From Adiantum capillus-veneris (Eukaryota > Streptophyta > Polypodiopsida > Polypodiales > Pteridaceae), in NCBI GenBank assembly GCA_014529385.2, contig CM043953.1, positions 99,809,342 through 99,873,341 of the forward strand: a stretch of DNA of 64,000 nt. The letters are read 5' to 3'. Under the pieces are notes generated by a model, which had not been told where the DNA came from, did not search any database, and saw nothing but the letters and a program-made list of their open reading frames with translations. Shown here one piece after another: positions 33,201 to 46,500 of this stretch. The stretch's first letter is position 1. Every line of letters starts with the position of its first letter. A program made the translations under genes and the position numbers.

Positions 33201-34457
33201 GACGAGCAACTTGAAGTTGAGGAAACAGAGGAAATCCTTAACCTGAACAAATACTGGCACACAAGGAAAGAAAGATCAAAGGAAAGCCAATCCAGAAATA
33301 TTTGGTCAAGTTTCTGAATTATCTAGCCTTGGATGCCAAATGGATGGAGGAGGAAGACTTGGCAGATACTCCAGCTTTACCTTGAGGCTTTTGGATTGTG
33401 ACAGCACTCTGCCATCACTATGTATTTTGATGAAAGTTGCAACAAGAATGATTAACTTTCTCATTTTGACTAATGTCTTATTATTTGATTGAGTATGGTT
33501 GGATGGAATGTCTGCATCATTCTATCTTGATGATGTACTAATTCATCAGAGACATCCGTAAAGTTGATTGGAGGAAGTCCTTACTTCCCAACCCACGAGT
33601 AATATGGATAAATCTAGTGCATCAAAAGTTTCAATTTGGATGAGATAAACTGGATATGCATCAAGACATCCGTCAAAGATTGGTGAGATTTGGATGTGAT
33701 GGCTAATATTGCTACTCCAAGATATCAAAAGTTCTAATGAGGATGAGATGGCTGGACATAAATCAGATTGATTCTAGTGCATGAGAGAAATCCGTGGAGT
33801 TCAAGATAAGAAGTGGGTGTGATGACTAGTCTGATTGATTCTAGTGCATATGGAGTATCTGAGAGTTCGATATTGAACTAGATAGTTATGCCTAGATACA
33901 TGTGATGCATGCCATGTACATGATTGATTGACTAACGATAAATATTATTGTGTTACCCTTGTTATGTTTTGCAAATGTAATTGAGGACGATTACTATTTT
34001 TTCAACAGGGGGTATGTCACAAATCAACCCTAGAAAGTGGGGTGCCCTTCTTTTTATAAGCCAAGTCCATCGACAAATGAAAAGCAAAAGGTCAGACAAA
34101 TGAAAAGTCAAATGTCCGACAAATGAAAAGCCTAAGGTCGGACAAATGAAAAGCCAAAGGTTGGACAAATGAAAAGCCAAGGGTCAAGGGCACCCAAAAG
34201 GCTAGGCTTTTATCTATATAAAGACCTCTTGAGGGCATTTGTGGGGATCATTAGTTTTTGGGCGATCTCTCTCTTTGAGCATTTCTTGAAGACGACAAAG
34301 GCTTGAGTCTTGTGAAGATCAAGAAGGATTTGAGCACTCGTGACATCAACTTGTATTGGACATCTTTTGCAATATAAAAGAAATACCCTTCGGGGGCCCT
34401 CGTCTTGAGGGCCAACGCTTCTAGGGAAGGAATTTCGCCTTCCTGTGTCTCATGTTT

Positions 34458-34510
<53 letters not shown>

Positions 34511-37500
34511 TTTCAAGTAGATGTGTTTGCTATTGTGATTCACCTTTTGTGCTTAACGTACATAAAGGTTTCACAAACAGCCCTATACTCTGCCTCTATG
34601 GAAGATAAGCCAATTGTAGGCTGTTTCTTGCTACCCCATGAAATTGCTCCTGAGTCAAAATAAAAGGCGTAACCTGTAGTTGATTGTTGTCCATCTGGAT
34701 CTCCACCCCAATTTGAATCACTCCATTCTCGTAGGATGATCTTGGAGTTTGTACCTCCAGTCGCATAGTGAATGCCTAATGACTAGGTCGCCTTTAAATA
34801 CCGCAGAGTTCGAAGAGCCTGTTCCAAATGTGGCTCGGCGGGTACCTGCATGAAAGAATTGAGAAGTCTCACTAGGAAACTAACATCAAACCGGGTGTTG
34901 AGAACCCAAATAGGAGAACCGACCAGTTTTCGATATTTGCTATATCTGAGGGGTCATACGTGACAACTTCTGATTGGGATCCATAGGGGTTGAATGGGTT
35001 TGCTCTCGGTCATACCAAATGCTCTCAACAACTCTTGGATATAGCGTTCCTGAGAAAGAAAGATGCCCCCCTCTGTCTACCATATCTCCAATCCAAGAAA
35101 GTAGTGAAGCAAGCTGAGATCTGTCATCTCAATCTCCTTAGCCAAGGTCTCCATAGTACTGCGATTGTACTCAACATGGCTACTTGTGATCACACAATTG
35201 TCCACATAGAGAATAACAATTACTAATCCCCCCTCATTGTAAATATACAAATCTAGGTCTATAGAAGAATGTCGAAAGAAGTGTCGTATGAAGAAAGATT
35301 GGTACCACGCATGAGGGGCTTGCTTGAGGCCATAGAGAGCCTTCAACAACCTACAAACCATGTCTCTAAAATGTGGATCCTCGAACCCTAGAGGTTGCTC
35401 CACATACGCCTCCTTCTCTAAGTTGTCGTTGAGAAAAGCTGAAACTACATCCGTCTGAAAAATTGGAAGGCAGCAAGGGCAAAAACCGTCTGAATGGTCA
35501 CCACCTCAGAGTTGATGCAAAGGTCTCGTCGTAGTCCACACCTTGTCTCTGAGAGAAGCCCTTCGCAACGAGTTGTGCCTTATGGTTGTCCAAAGAACCA
35601 TCAGATTTGTACTTGGTCTTGTAGACCCATTTGACACCAATCTCCTTCTGCTTGGCAGGCCGTGGAACCAACCCCCAAGTGTTATTCTTTTTGATGGACT
35701 CAAGTTCTTTCTGCATGGTCAACTTCCACTTTGCTTGTGAAAGCGCCTCCTCAATTGTCAGAGGATCTCTGTCCTTGATCACTATCGACATCAAAGCATA
35801 GTTCACTTGTGATAAAGTCCCATCTACCTTAGCAAACCGAAGTCACTGAGAGTATCGTGACGTACCGGCATCGTGCCAATTTGGTGGAAAATCTGAAGTC
35901 GTTGCATCTCGCACGGTCTCGAGCAGCCACTTCGGTAGCTTGTTTGACTTCTTCCCCATGGGAGGAGCTACTAGTACAATTGGCTCTACCTCTGCACTGT
36001 GGTGAGAACTATTGTCGTTTGTATCATTTGAACGATTACATCCTCCTCCGTAGCCTGAGAGACAAGAATAGGAGAAGAGGGTTCATCAACCTCAAGAGGT
36101 AAATCATAACCTGGGTCTCCGAGTATAGGAAAATTTGAAGTCGTGGTAGAAGACTTGGTGTCACAAAGTGATGACATGGCATGGTCTAAAGGACGGAGGC
36201 CGGACATAAGAGGGGCCTAAACCCTAGTGAAAGAAGAAGAAGAAAAAGAACTTGTTCCAACTTGTAGATTCCTGTCGAGGGCCCCATAGGGTTAGCAATT
36301 AAAATCCTAACCCACCCAATTTATGGAACCCAGCTGAGGGCCCAAAACCCCTAAGATAAAGCTAGGACTTAGTTTGCTTAAAAAGTGATACGTGGCAGCA
36401 GCTTACAGATTGGCCTGCCTTTTACGGACATGACACATTGTACGGATTTCCGCGATTTGTTGCGCGTATTATGGGCAGCCCGTTGGGCGTTGGGCTCTTG
36501 GGTCAGATGTATTTAAAAGTAAAGCTTTTCATGTAACTGCTTTTGCCTAGGCCAAGGGCCTTTATAAGGGTGCCAAGGCCTCATCTCTTCGGCAATTTTT
36601 GGAGCATTGCTAGAGAGAGCATTCTCGGACCTTGTACTTTATGAAGCATGATAATAAAGAAATCCTGAGAAGGGGCGCCAGTGTCACCAGCGTGTGACTA
36701 CTATCTATCCTTTTTGTTGATTTCTTTCTTATTATCTATTTACTTTCACTTTTTGGAAACACCCCTCGGGAAATCTAACTGCCCTGCATTGCATAGCTAG
36801 TGTGGAACTGTCCAGAGGGAGTCCAGGCCTGAGGGCAAGAGAGCACTAAGGTTGGACAAGGACTATGGTTAGCCAAGTGGGGTCATTGACTAGCCAAAGT
36901 GGAATCCTTTGCTACAGAGGCTACATTTCAGTTCTGGATGTGGCCGCAGTGTACAAAGAGGGTCGGATGACCTAGAAAGATACAATGGCAGCATCTCCTA
37001 AAATTTAGGGAACTGCTATTTTGGGACCTGAAAATGTCTTCGCGTCATTACGTGCAGTTTGACATGGGGATCATTTTGTTACTCTGTGGCCAAGTCAACA
37101 GAGGCTGCAGGTGAGATATTTTTAGACCCGAGGGTCTAAAGCGGGAAAATGCACAAATGAGTGACACTTGGCACTTTGAGGCCAGTTTACTACTTATAGA
37201 GAAGGCAAAAACGTGATTTATAGTTGGGAGGCTCATTTTGCAACTCTCTGTCACAGGTTAAGAGCTATGGAGTGCTTGCTTTCCCTCTTATGCACAGTGC
37301 GGTGCCAGGAGTGATGCCCTGCACGCTACGCACTGCCCTCTCTCTCCCCTTTGGCAGTATGTTATGCCCCTCTAGTGGGCTTTTCATTTGACCAATGTAC
37401 AGTTGTGTGGGTTCATGCGCGATTGCCGAGGCAAGAGCCTCTTGCACAGGTACTGGATTAGCTAGCGGCTAATCCCCCCGCAGGTACAGGTGAATTCGGA

Positions 37501-40500
37501 GAGGTTTCACGCCAGAAATCTCGTCCGATTCAAAGGGCAAGTAGCCCTACAGGTGCGGGAGCTCGAGGACTTGCTAGGGATGCGACCGGCACGCAGAACG
37601 GAGCCCGAAACAGTGAATTACAGCCTGCTGTGTATTTTTGCAGGTTTAGGGTTTTGGCCCTAAACGGACCCTAATACCCCCAGGAGGTTCGGGGACGCAA
37701 GGGGACCGCTGTACAGGCGATCTGGCGCATTTTCAGGGCTGAAAACAGAGAATTCAGCGTGCTGCAGATTCTCGCCAGGTTTTGCAAAGTGCCCGTAGGC
37801 GTCGGGAAAGTCAGTCAATGCGTGGGAATACTGACCGTGAAGGGTTCTAGTACAGTTATGCTGCCGAAATCAGGCTGGAACAGTGGAAATTCAGCCGAGT
37901 TTGTGCGGGGCAGCTTGTAGGGAACCACAGCGTTTATTCCCTCTTTTGAACAATAAAGAAATACCGAAAGGGGCGCCTAAGTTAGGGGCCAATCTGGTGT
38001 CCGTCTACTCATACAGGTGCAATCTAGCAGCCTGTATCCCTCTCCCCTTTGTTGTGTCTTGAAAGTACAGGTAAAATAGACGACTAATAATGGGTGAAAG
38101 CTAAATCAAGGTTTAAAGTAAAGTCTACCGCCCTTTTTGGATTGAACAGGCCGGTTACAGCCAGTGCATCTGGGTGTGGAACTCTGCCGTGCCGTGTCGT
38201 CTCTCTCTCTCTCTCTCTCTATTTTTCAATTCTGTGCAATTGTTTCCAGTCTCTCTCATGTGTGCTGCTTTAGATCTTCATCTTGGGGTGTCCAAGTCTA
38301 TTATAGTGGTATTAGAGCTCAGATTCTTCTTCTACGAAGGATCTGATCCTTTTTCCCCTAGCACACATGGATTTTGACAGTGAATCCGGAAGGGAGGAGA
38401 CATTTATCCCTACTCGCCCGAGTGAGGAGACCAACAGAGAATGTCACAAGACGGGCACCACGTGCCAATAGAAAAGAACAGACTGAACAGACTTTTAGCA
38501 CTTCAATAACAACTGAACTGAAAGAGAGTGAGACGACACGCGACATGGAGTGGCGGAATTCCACCCCAGAGAGTATTGGCCCCAAACCTTGGCGCCCCTT
38601 TCGGTATTTCTTTATATTGCATCAACTCAGTACAAGCCGGTACTCCAGACTCTACACCTTCGCCAGGAAGCATGCCAAAGAATGAGCCCTAGCCTCATAT
38701 TTAAAGGCCCTTGGCGTGAAAAGCAGTTACAGTGAAAAGCCTTCAAAACTCAAAAGCATTTGGTCCAAAAGCAATGCTCAAAAGCTGCCAGCGTAAATCA
38801 CGGAAATCCGTACACCTTGCCACGTCATAAGCCAACGCAAAACGCGGAAATCCGTATAGCATGCCACGTCATCATGCCAGTGCAATTTTCGAAAATCTGC
38901 CATGTCACCAGTTTTTGCATGTGTGCGGGTCCTCCTTTATTTTAATCCTTTATGTCACTTGGGGCCCCATCGGACGGAGTCCCCATAAGTTGGGTGGACT
39001 TCTTCTGTTACTTGTTCTTCTTAGGGTTTAGGCCCCTCGGCCGGCATCTGTAAGTTGGCTCCATTCTTTAGGCTTTGACACGTCAACAATTTGTTACAGA
39101 GAATCTAGTGGGAGTTGGACTTCTTTAGAGACTTTGGGAGAAGAGTACGACCCTCTTTGGCTGAATGACATTGAGAAGATTGAAGCGCAATGATGGCTTC
39201 AGGTTGATATCTGTGCCAATCAAATGTTCAAATATGCCAAGGACCCGTAGTATGCAAAATTTTTGAAGAATTGTCCACTTGACGAGATTCATTCGAGATG
39301 GCAGGCTGCCAGTCACTCACCTCTCAAGTCGGCTATTGAGCAAAAATCTAAGCCGATTGCAGACAAGCGGCGGGTGGACTCCTAGGATGAGTTTAATGGT
39401 TTTATCGAGCAACAGGTCAACCAAGTTATGAAGTTTTCGAATGGCTCTTGAAAGAAAAGTCGTGGAGTGGATTACCCCGGCTACTTAGGTCGGGAATCCA
39501 TCCAAAATCCACTTGTCCTTCCACAATCCTAGTTCTCTTAGAATTCAAAATCCTCTTGTCCTTCTAGTATCCTCCTCGTAGAATCTTCCAGATTCTTTTA
39601 GAAGCTTTTAGAACCTTCTTTGAAAAACTGCTAACAAAAAGAAATATCAATATGTGTATCAAATGAAAGCTCTTTTCGTGTAGATCACGATTCTAGGTTC
39701 AAAACATAAATACAAGATACTTGTGAAAACATAGAAGCATTCAACTCACGTATGCACAATGAGCGATATTTCATGAGCATGCCATCTTATTGATTGTAAT
39801 CGTCGTTTCTGGCGGATCTAGCCCACACTTCAAGGCATCAATTCTTTCTGTGTGCAAGTGTGACCACGATATGTACGAGTTACATGTCACAGGCGTCTTT
39901 TCAAATTAACTCGGTGGCAGTGTGCATTATCAATGTTCTAACGCAATGTGTGGATCCACCTTAATCTGTGACTACTTATCGGTGGCCATCCTAAATGCAC
40001 TGTTTTACATACCTTGAATTCAAAGAGGAAAACAATTTTGAGACTAGAAATTATAGAGAACACTTAGGAAAGGATACAAGCTCAATTTCAATTAAGTTGT
40101 GACATCAACATATTAGTTTGGTTAGGTTTTGCCTAGTCTAGATTCTAGGTTGATACATAATGGTTTCTCATGTTAGCCTTTATATCACAAACTGGTGATG
40201 TGGCTGCCCAGTACACACGCACACCCCCCCCCCCCTTTGGCATGAACAGTCCCGCGGAGAACGTGGCTGAAATGATGACGTGGCTGCATCGTACGGACAG
40301 GCCCGTGTTTTGCGGCGCAGATCACGAAATTCGTACAACTGACGTGGCAGCTTTTGCGAGGGCAGTTTTTGTGGCAGTTTTGGGACTGCTTTTGGCTACG
40401 CAAGCGTAGGCTGTTTCTAGGCAAATTGATTTGCTTTATTTTTTAATCAAGCTTGGAGAGAGAAGTTCCCATTATTTTTGAAACCTTTTGATGTATAGCT

Positions 40501-43500
40501 TCTGGGGCTCTGCTTTTGGGCATCCCTTGTAACCTTTAAATAAGTGGGCAGGCCTCCCACTTCTCAGAGCATCTGGACGCAGAGTTTGAGAGTGAGAGCC
40601 TCCCACTCCCTTGTACTTTGAGTCGCAGATTAATACAAAAAAAGAAATACCGAAAGGGGCGCCAGTCTTTGGGGCCAAGCATTCGGAGATGCGGGAAGAG
40701 ATCATGAAGAAGACTCACGCGAGAAGTACGGCCCGCCTTGGCCTACTCCGGCGGAGTTTGAAGAGACGGAGCGTCGACGATTGATCGACGATACAAGAAA
40801 GCTGATGTTAAATTTTCCGAAGGACCCAAAATTTGCAAAATTTATGACCCAGACCTCCTTCAACGAGGTGTATGCACAGTAGCAACAAACCACAGAACCA
40901 CCCCCCAAACCAGTACTCAAGAAACCTCCTACTCCAAGGATGTTTACTGAGCAAGAATTAGAAGAGGTGGTTAATGCACATATTTCTCAGCTTTTTGATG
41001 CGCAGAACAAAGTTGAAAAGCACGACAAAAAGCAGAAGAAAGGAACTGACTTCCGGGGTTATTTGGGTCGTCAATCTACTTTTGCCTCGGCAAGAAAGCA
41101 AAAGAAGCGTGTGCAGTTTGAAGGATTACCTAGTTCTTCTTCTTTGTCTTCTTCTGAGAGTTCTTCTAGCTCTTCCAATTGGAGCGAAGAAGACAGAAAA
41201 GGCAAAAAGCGAAGCAAAAAGCAATGCTTCGGAAAGGGCAAGAAAAAGGCAAAGAAGTCTAAATCTCGCCGAGTTTCGGACAATTCTACAGAGAACTCGT
41301 CTTTGGATAGTTCGGACTCCGATGACCGCATATTTTATGCAAGGAAGAAGAATTTTTACAAAGTCAACCAGTATGACTTCCTGGAAGATAAAAGCAAGAA
41401 AGTCAGAGAGTTCAAAGAAGGTGGACATTCAATTAAATTTGACACGTTTTCTGGTTTTCGAGATGCTTCGAAGGCTTTGGCCTTCATACAGCAGTTTGAC
41501 ATAGCTTTCTCTGGAGGGCGTTACTCAGAGCACTCCAAAATTCGGAGAGCTATCTCTTACTTCAGGGGAAATACTCAAACTTGGTGGCCCACGCTTCTAT
41601 TGAACAAGAAAGCGCCAGTTAAATGGCTGAAATTTCAAAGGCTTTTTATTTCTTCCTAGTTGACTCGAGAGTACAAACGTGACATACGAACTGCTTGGAA
41701 CCATCTTCGGATGACCAAGAGAGATTCATTGGACGCATATTGCGAGAGATTTTGGAGCTCTTTTCTACCAGCCTCTTCATTTAAGAAGATCTCGTTCAAA
41801 GAACAGATTGAGCGGTTTACCTTGGGACTTCCTACAGAGATCGGAGATCACTGCTTAGAGCAAAAGTCAAATTCCATTCACGTATTGATGAGTCTTGTGA
41901 AACGGGGTTTTGCCATTCATTCAGGCAGTTTGACTTACCCCACATATGAGATCATGATGCAGAGAACCGAACAGACTTCTAATTATGAAAGTAGAAAGAA
42001 GAAGAGTACCCTAGAATAGAAAGAAAAGGATGCACAACTCCAGCTCACTCTTCGAGAGAGGGTCAGCTATATCAAAGAGGGGAAGTGTTTTGGATGCCGG
42101 GAAACTGGGCACATCTCCGCGAAGTGCCCTAAAAAGGCACCGAATGAAGAGGATGGAGAAAGGTCAGAGAGTTCAAAAGCAGCTGAGGAACGTGGCAGAA
42201 AAGGCAGGTGAAAGTAGAACTGGTAGCACATTGCGCGGGGCCCAAACTGAATCAAATGAATGAAAGTGCAAAACTTTGCCGCTTTTAGGGCAAAGTGAAA
42301 GATCAGGAAGCCCTCTTTTTCTTTGATGAAGGAGCCAAGGCCAACTCCTTTTGGCGGCTCGATTTGGAATTACGCCCGACAGGCTGAGGCCACAGGTGGA
42401 GGAAGTTCTATCGGCACCCGGACGGGATGCTACCATTACACCGATCATTGGCAAACTATAGCTTGATATGAAGTTCATTGAAGGTGTCTTCCTAGGTTAT
42501 GGGGAAGAAGGTGAAATGGGCTATAGAGTGTGGTTACCACAGTTTAGAAAGGTAATGCGCAGCCGAGATGTAGTGTTCAATGAGGCAAAATTGCTTAAGA
42601 ATGCTACAAAATCTGATGCTGACAAGAAAACAGTCAGATTTCAGCCTTCCGTGCCACCCATTGATGTTGAAAAAGAGCCTCATGATGCATTACTGCAAGC
42701 TGAAATTGATATCAGCCGGTTAACCTTGAGCCATAAGAGGTAGGACATGATTTTGATGCTCCTAATGAGGATGGACAGCCACCTGAATTGGCTGAAATTG
42801 ATTTTCAGCAGCATGATAGAGCTGAAAATGAGTTGCCTTATGATGTAGAACCGTTGCCTGAGAATGTAGATCATTCGGTACGCAGGCCAACTCGTTTGAG
42901 AAGGCAACCGCAGAGATTTAATCCCTCTTTGGATCATGTAATGTTGACAGATGAGGGTGAACCTCTTACTTATAAAGAGGCTAAGTCATGTGCGTCAAGC
43001 AGTAAGTGGAAGCTTGCGATGCAAGAGGAAATGAAATCCTTGTATGCAAATGATACTTGGGATCTTGTGCCATTGCCTAAAGGGAGAAAGGCTCTTCCTA
43101 ACAAATGGGTATCCAAGATTAAGATAGTGGATGAAAAACCCAAGTACAAGGCAAGATTGGTTGCAAAAGGATATGCACAGAAAGAAGGAATTGATTTTCA
43201 AGAAATCTTTTCTCTTGTTGTTCTAAAGCTTACAACTTTACGTGTCCTTTTTGCTCTCATTGCGGTGGTTGATTTGAAATTGAATCAAATGGATGTAAAG
43301 ACAACGCTTTTGCATGGTGACATTAAAGAGGACATATACATGAAACAGTGTGAAGGTTTTGTAGTTCCTACACGCGAGGAACTTGTATGCAAACTGAAAA
43401 GGGCTCTGTATGGTTTGAGACAATCATCACGACAGTGGTATAAGAAGTTTTGACACTTTTATGCTATCGCAAGGCTTTAAACGCAGCCATGTAGATCATT

Positions 43501-46500
43501 GTTTGTATACGAAAAGGGATGAAGATGGTAGTCCCATCATACTTGTTCTCTATGTTAATGACATGCTTCTTGCCGGGAAACATAAGACTAGTCTTGATGC
43601 TCTGAAACGTAAGCTAAATTCAGCATTTGCTATGAAGGATTTGGGTAGAGATAGAAAGCTGAAATTGCTGTTTTTATCTCAAGAAAGGTACATTGCAAAA
43701 GTACTTGACAGATTTAATATGACTGATGCTAAGTCTCTTGGGGTACCTTTACCTCCATACACTAAGCTTAGCAAAGCAGATTGCCTAAAGGATTAGGTGG
43801 CATTGAAAGCAATGAAAGGAATCCTTTATGCATCAACTTGTGGTTCTCTTATGTATGCTATGGTTGTCACTCGTCCCGACATTGCTTATGCAGTGGGAGT
43901 TGTTAGTCGATACATGTCGAATCCTGGCAAAGCGCATTGGGAAGCTGTCAAATGCATTCTGAGATATTTGAAAGGTACACACTCAAAGTGTATCTGTTAT
44001 GGCAAAAGTGACTTAAAGTTGCAGGGATATTGTGATGCAGACATGGCAGGTGACATGGATACCAGGAAATCTACCAGTGGATATGTATTTGCCATTGATG
44101 GTGGTGCAGTCTCTTGGTGTTCTAGGTTACAGAAAATTGTGGCATTGAGTACTAGTGAGGCTGAATATATTTCAGCCTCTGAGGCTTCAAAAGAGGCCAT
44201 TTGGTTGGGCAGACTTGCATGCTTGCTCATACACCCGTGTTGGGTTGTGATAGCCAGGGTGCTATCTATTTAGCCAAAAATGCCATGTTTCATGCGCGTA
44301 TCAAACACATAGATGTGCGGTATCACTTCATACGACAAGTATTGGAGGATGGTGTAGTCACCTTGACTAAGATCCATACAGAAGATAACCCTGCAGATGT
44401 TCTCACCAAGAGTCTTGCTAAGGCTTAACATGAGCATTGCATACAGCTGGTGGGAGTTGATTAACTTAAAGGCGTCATTTATGCCTTTAAGTGGGAGGTT
44501 GTTGGGTTAAAGGCCTAAATAATCCCCTTTTTGTACATTTTTTAACTTTGGAACTTGGACACATTTTTTTAAAGTCACTTATAATAAAAGACTCACTTAT
44601 TGAGTTTTCCCCAAAAACGTGAGCTCTCTCTCTCTTTCCCTGCTTCGATCCCTAGTGCTTCCTCTCTGCTGCACTCCGCCTCCTGCTTCTTGCCCCAATC
44701 CTGCACTACATCGCGACGGGCACTTACCGGTACCTTCTGCTTCGCGCTTTCACATATAGTTCCACATCTATTAAGAGTAAGAGCTCCATCCCCCTCATTA
44801 CTTATACACATGTACACACACCTCGATGTCAGTCTATTTTATTTGTAGCAGGTTTAATTTCAACACTTCTATCCTTTTTCTGGATACATTGTCTCATAGG
44901 CAGACTTCGGCCTCAAGAAGATGCCAATAAAGAAATCTTTCTTTCTTCTCTCTAGCGTCTCACCTCTGTGCGCTCCGCTGTTTTGTAGTGGGCCAGACTC
45001 AACTCTGAGCGTGGGTTGTCAGGTTTAGCTTGGAGTGGCACCTGGAGTTAATGTGAAAGAAACATTAACTTTACGTCTCTCCTAAAGGTAAAAATGACTC
45101 ATGACACGTGTGTATATCGAAGTCTATCCTGCCAGGAGGGGAATGGAGGGGGAAGTCAAGGAATTGAGCTGTTTTTTTTATGCAATGTGTGTGAACATCC
45201 TCTATCATAACAGCTGCTCAATCTTACTGTAGTTTCCAGCAAATCTTGTTACGGCTCAAACCCTGATGTATTAGAAAACTCAAAGACCTTAACATGAATG
45301 GTGTATGTTCCTCTTCTGTTTAATCTGCCTTCATGACAGATCTGGGCAAAGCGTCCACAAAAGCCGCGAGGCTTGCTTGAAGGATTCATGCTTTTGTTTT
45401 CTTTAATGCCCGCCATTGTACTGGATTCTATTTTATTCGGAGGGGATAAGATGAACTGCTTAGCAATTATTCTGTTGCTGTTTTCTTAAGCAATTGCAGA
45501 TGTTCAGATGACATTGATGGAGAAAAGTTTTCTCGCTGTTGGTTTTCTATGTATTAGATTTTTCAAAGAAAAGGCAATTTTGAGGGGAAATCTCTCATTC
45601 TAGATCAGGTCTCATGAATGTTTGGCCTCTGGTGGTTGATCCTTGTGAACTGCATTCTAAAATATTTTCCTTCACAGATCTTTTCATGTCTGCGGAGCCT
45701 GGTCGGCATTTCACAGTCACTTCCTGGAGGCTTCTCATGGACTTTGCTGCGGTGCACGGAGGAGGATGACATGCGAGAGTCAACCCAGAGTATAACACAA
45801 ATTGATTGCCACAGCAAACTAGCTGTGGCTCTCCTTGTTATAAAAGAGTGCTTCAATCCAATGGTTGATCCACGTACAAATGTTGATATGATCACACATG
45901 CAATGTACAACCGATGGTATTTTTCTACTATAGCCTTTCTATCTGTGGAAAAAGTTATGGTTGATTGATCGCTAACGAAGACTTACTCTGTTTTGTCTCT
46001 TGTTTGCATGAATTTTGTTTTCCCCATCTGGTATTCGGCTTTATTTTGCATTGAACTTCTCATAAATTCCCCCTGGTTACTGTTTTTTTACAGGTCAGAC
46101 TTTGATCGGCTGAACTATGCAGGTTTTTATACTGCCGTTTTAGAAAAGGACGGTGAAATAATCTCTGTAGCAACAATAAGGTAATTGAATTTATTACCAA
46201 CCTTACTTCAGTAAAACTATTATCTCCATACTCACTGCATCAGATAATTGGACAGAATACATGGTGTTCGGCTAGCAGAAATGCCACTCATAGGGACAAG
46301 GGAAAAGTATCGCCGCCAGGGCATGTGCAGGCTACTCGTGGGTATTATTGAAAATGTGAGTGATAATCGGGAATACCCTTTTCCTGCTCAACATGCCGCT
46401 CATACTGCGCTAGACCTGCAGCGAAGTGGTTGCTAACTCCCCTTTGCTTTATTTACAGCTAATGAGCTCGCTCAAAGTGGCCTCCTTTATTTTACCTGCA

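Larger units (their letters stand above)
29666..34014 (+). pseudogene. Ty3/gypsy chromovirus pol without gag, decayed
   Basis: In order: [15 protein letters not shown] and [17 protein letters not shown] (RT fingers, 29690-29920); a solo LTR (30086-30990) splitting FRTTF from [22 protein letters not shown] (the DD box, 31108); [16 protein letters not shown]; RNase H with [35 protein letters not shown] and [11 protein letters not shown] (31540-31770); [10 protein letters not shown]; a duplicated zinc-binding segment (32007-32330); the integrase core [12 protein letters not shown] to DPRMTSLFW (32380-32570) and [26 protein letters not shown]; and a broken chromodomain ending LVKFLNY...[10 protein letters not shown] (to about 33385). 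The piece between the zinc-binding region and the integrase core is deleted. 33386-34014 is a repeat-rich tail ending in a polypurine tract. Confidence 0.85.
19486..45677 (+). other. 26.2-kb intron of the IDM1-like gene, packed with nested retrotransposons
   Basis: The intron runs from GTAAG at 19486 to TTCACAG ending at 45677, joining ...SSCEQ to [10 protein letters not shown] in phase 0. The same protein order (PHD, then GFSWTLLRC, then acetyltransferase) is normal in IDM1 relatives, so both sides belong to one gene. Contents: a minus-strand LTR-like piece (19696-20830), an LTR split by a young non-autonomous copia (20831-25593), a Gag-protease gypsy unit (25594-29665), a pol-only gypsy unit (29666-34530) with a solo LTR, minus copia (34568-36158), gypsy LTR and gag with two solo LTRs (36159-39490), gypsy gag (40183-42460) and copia pol with LTR (42461-44865). 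Confidence 0.88.

Noticed and set aside
36159-38305. One very long (2.1-kb) LTR
   Set aside because: The GCCAG duplication at 36677 and 38160, and a second copy of the recurrent motif, show it is a ~660-bp LTR with a 1478-bp solo LTR inside.
41126-41428. Leu/Phe-rich minus-strand frame suggesting a membrane protein
   Set aside because: Antisense of the Ser/Lys-rich Gag linker.
45045-45080. Perfect short hairpin near the intron end
   Set aside because: A 9-bp stem with a small loop is too weak to call a terminator, ncRNA or transposon end.
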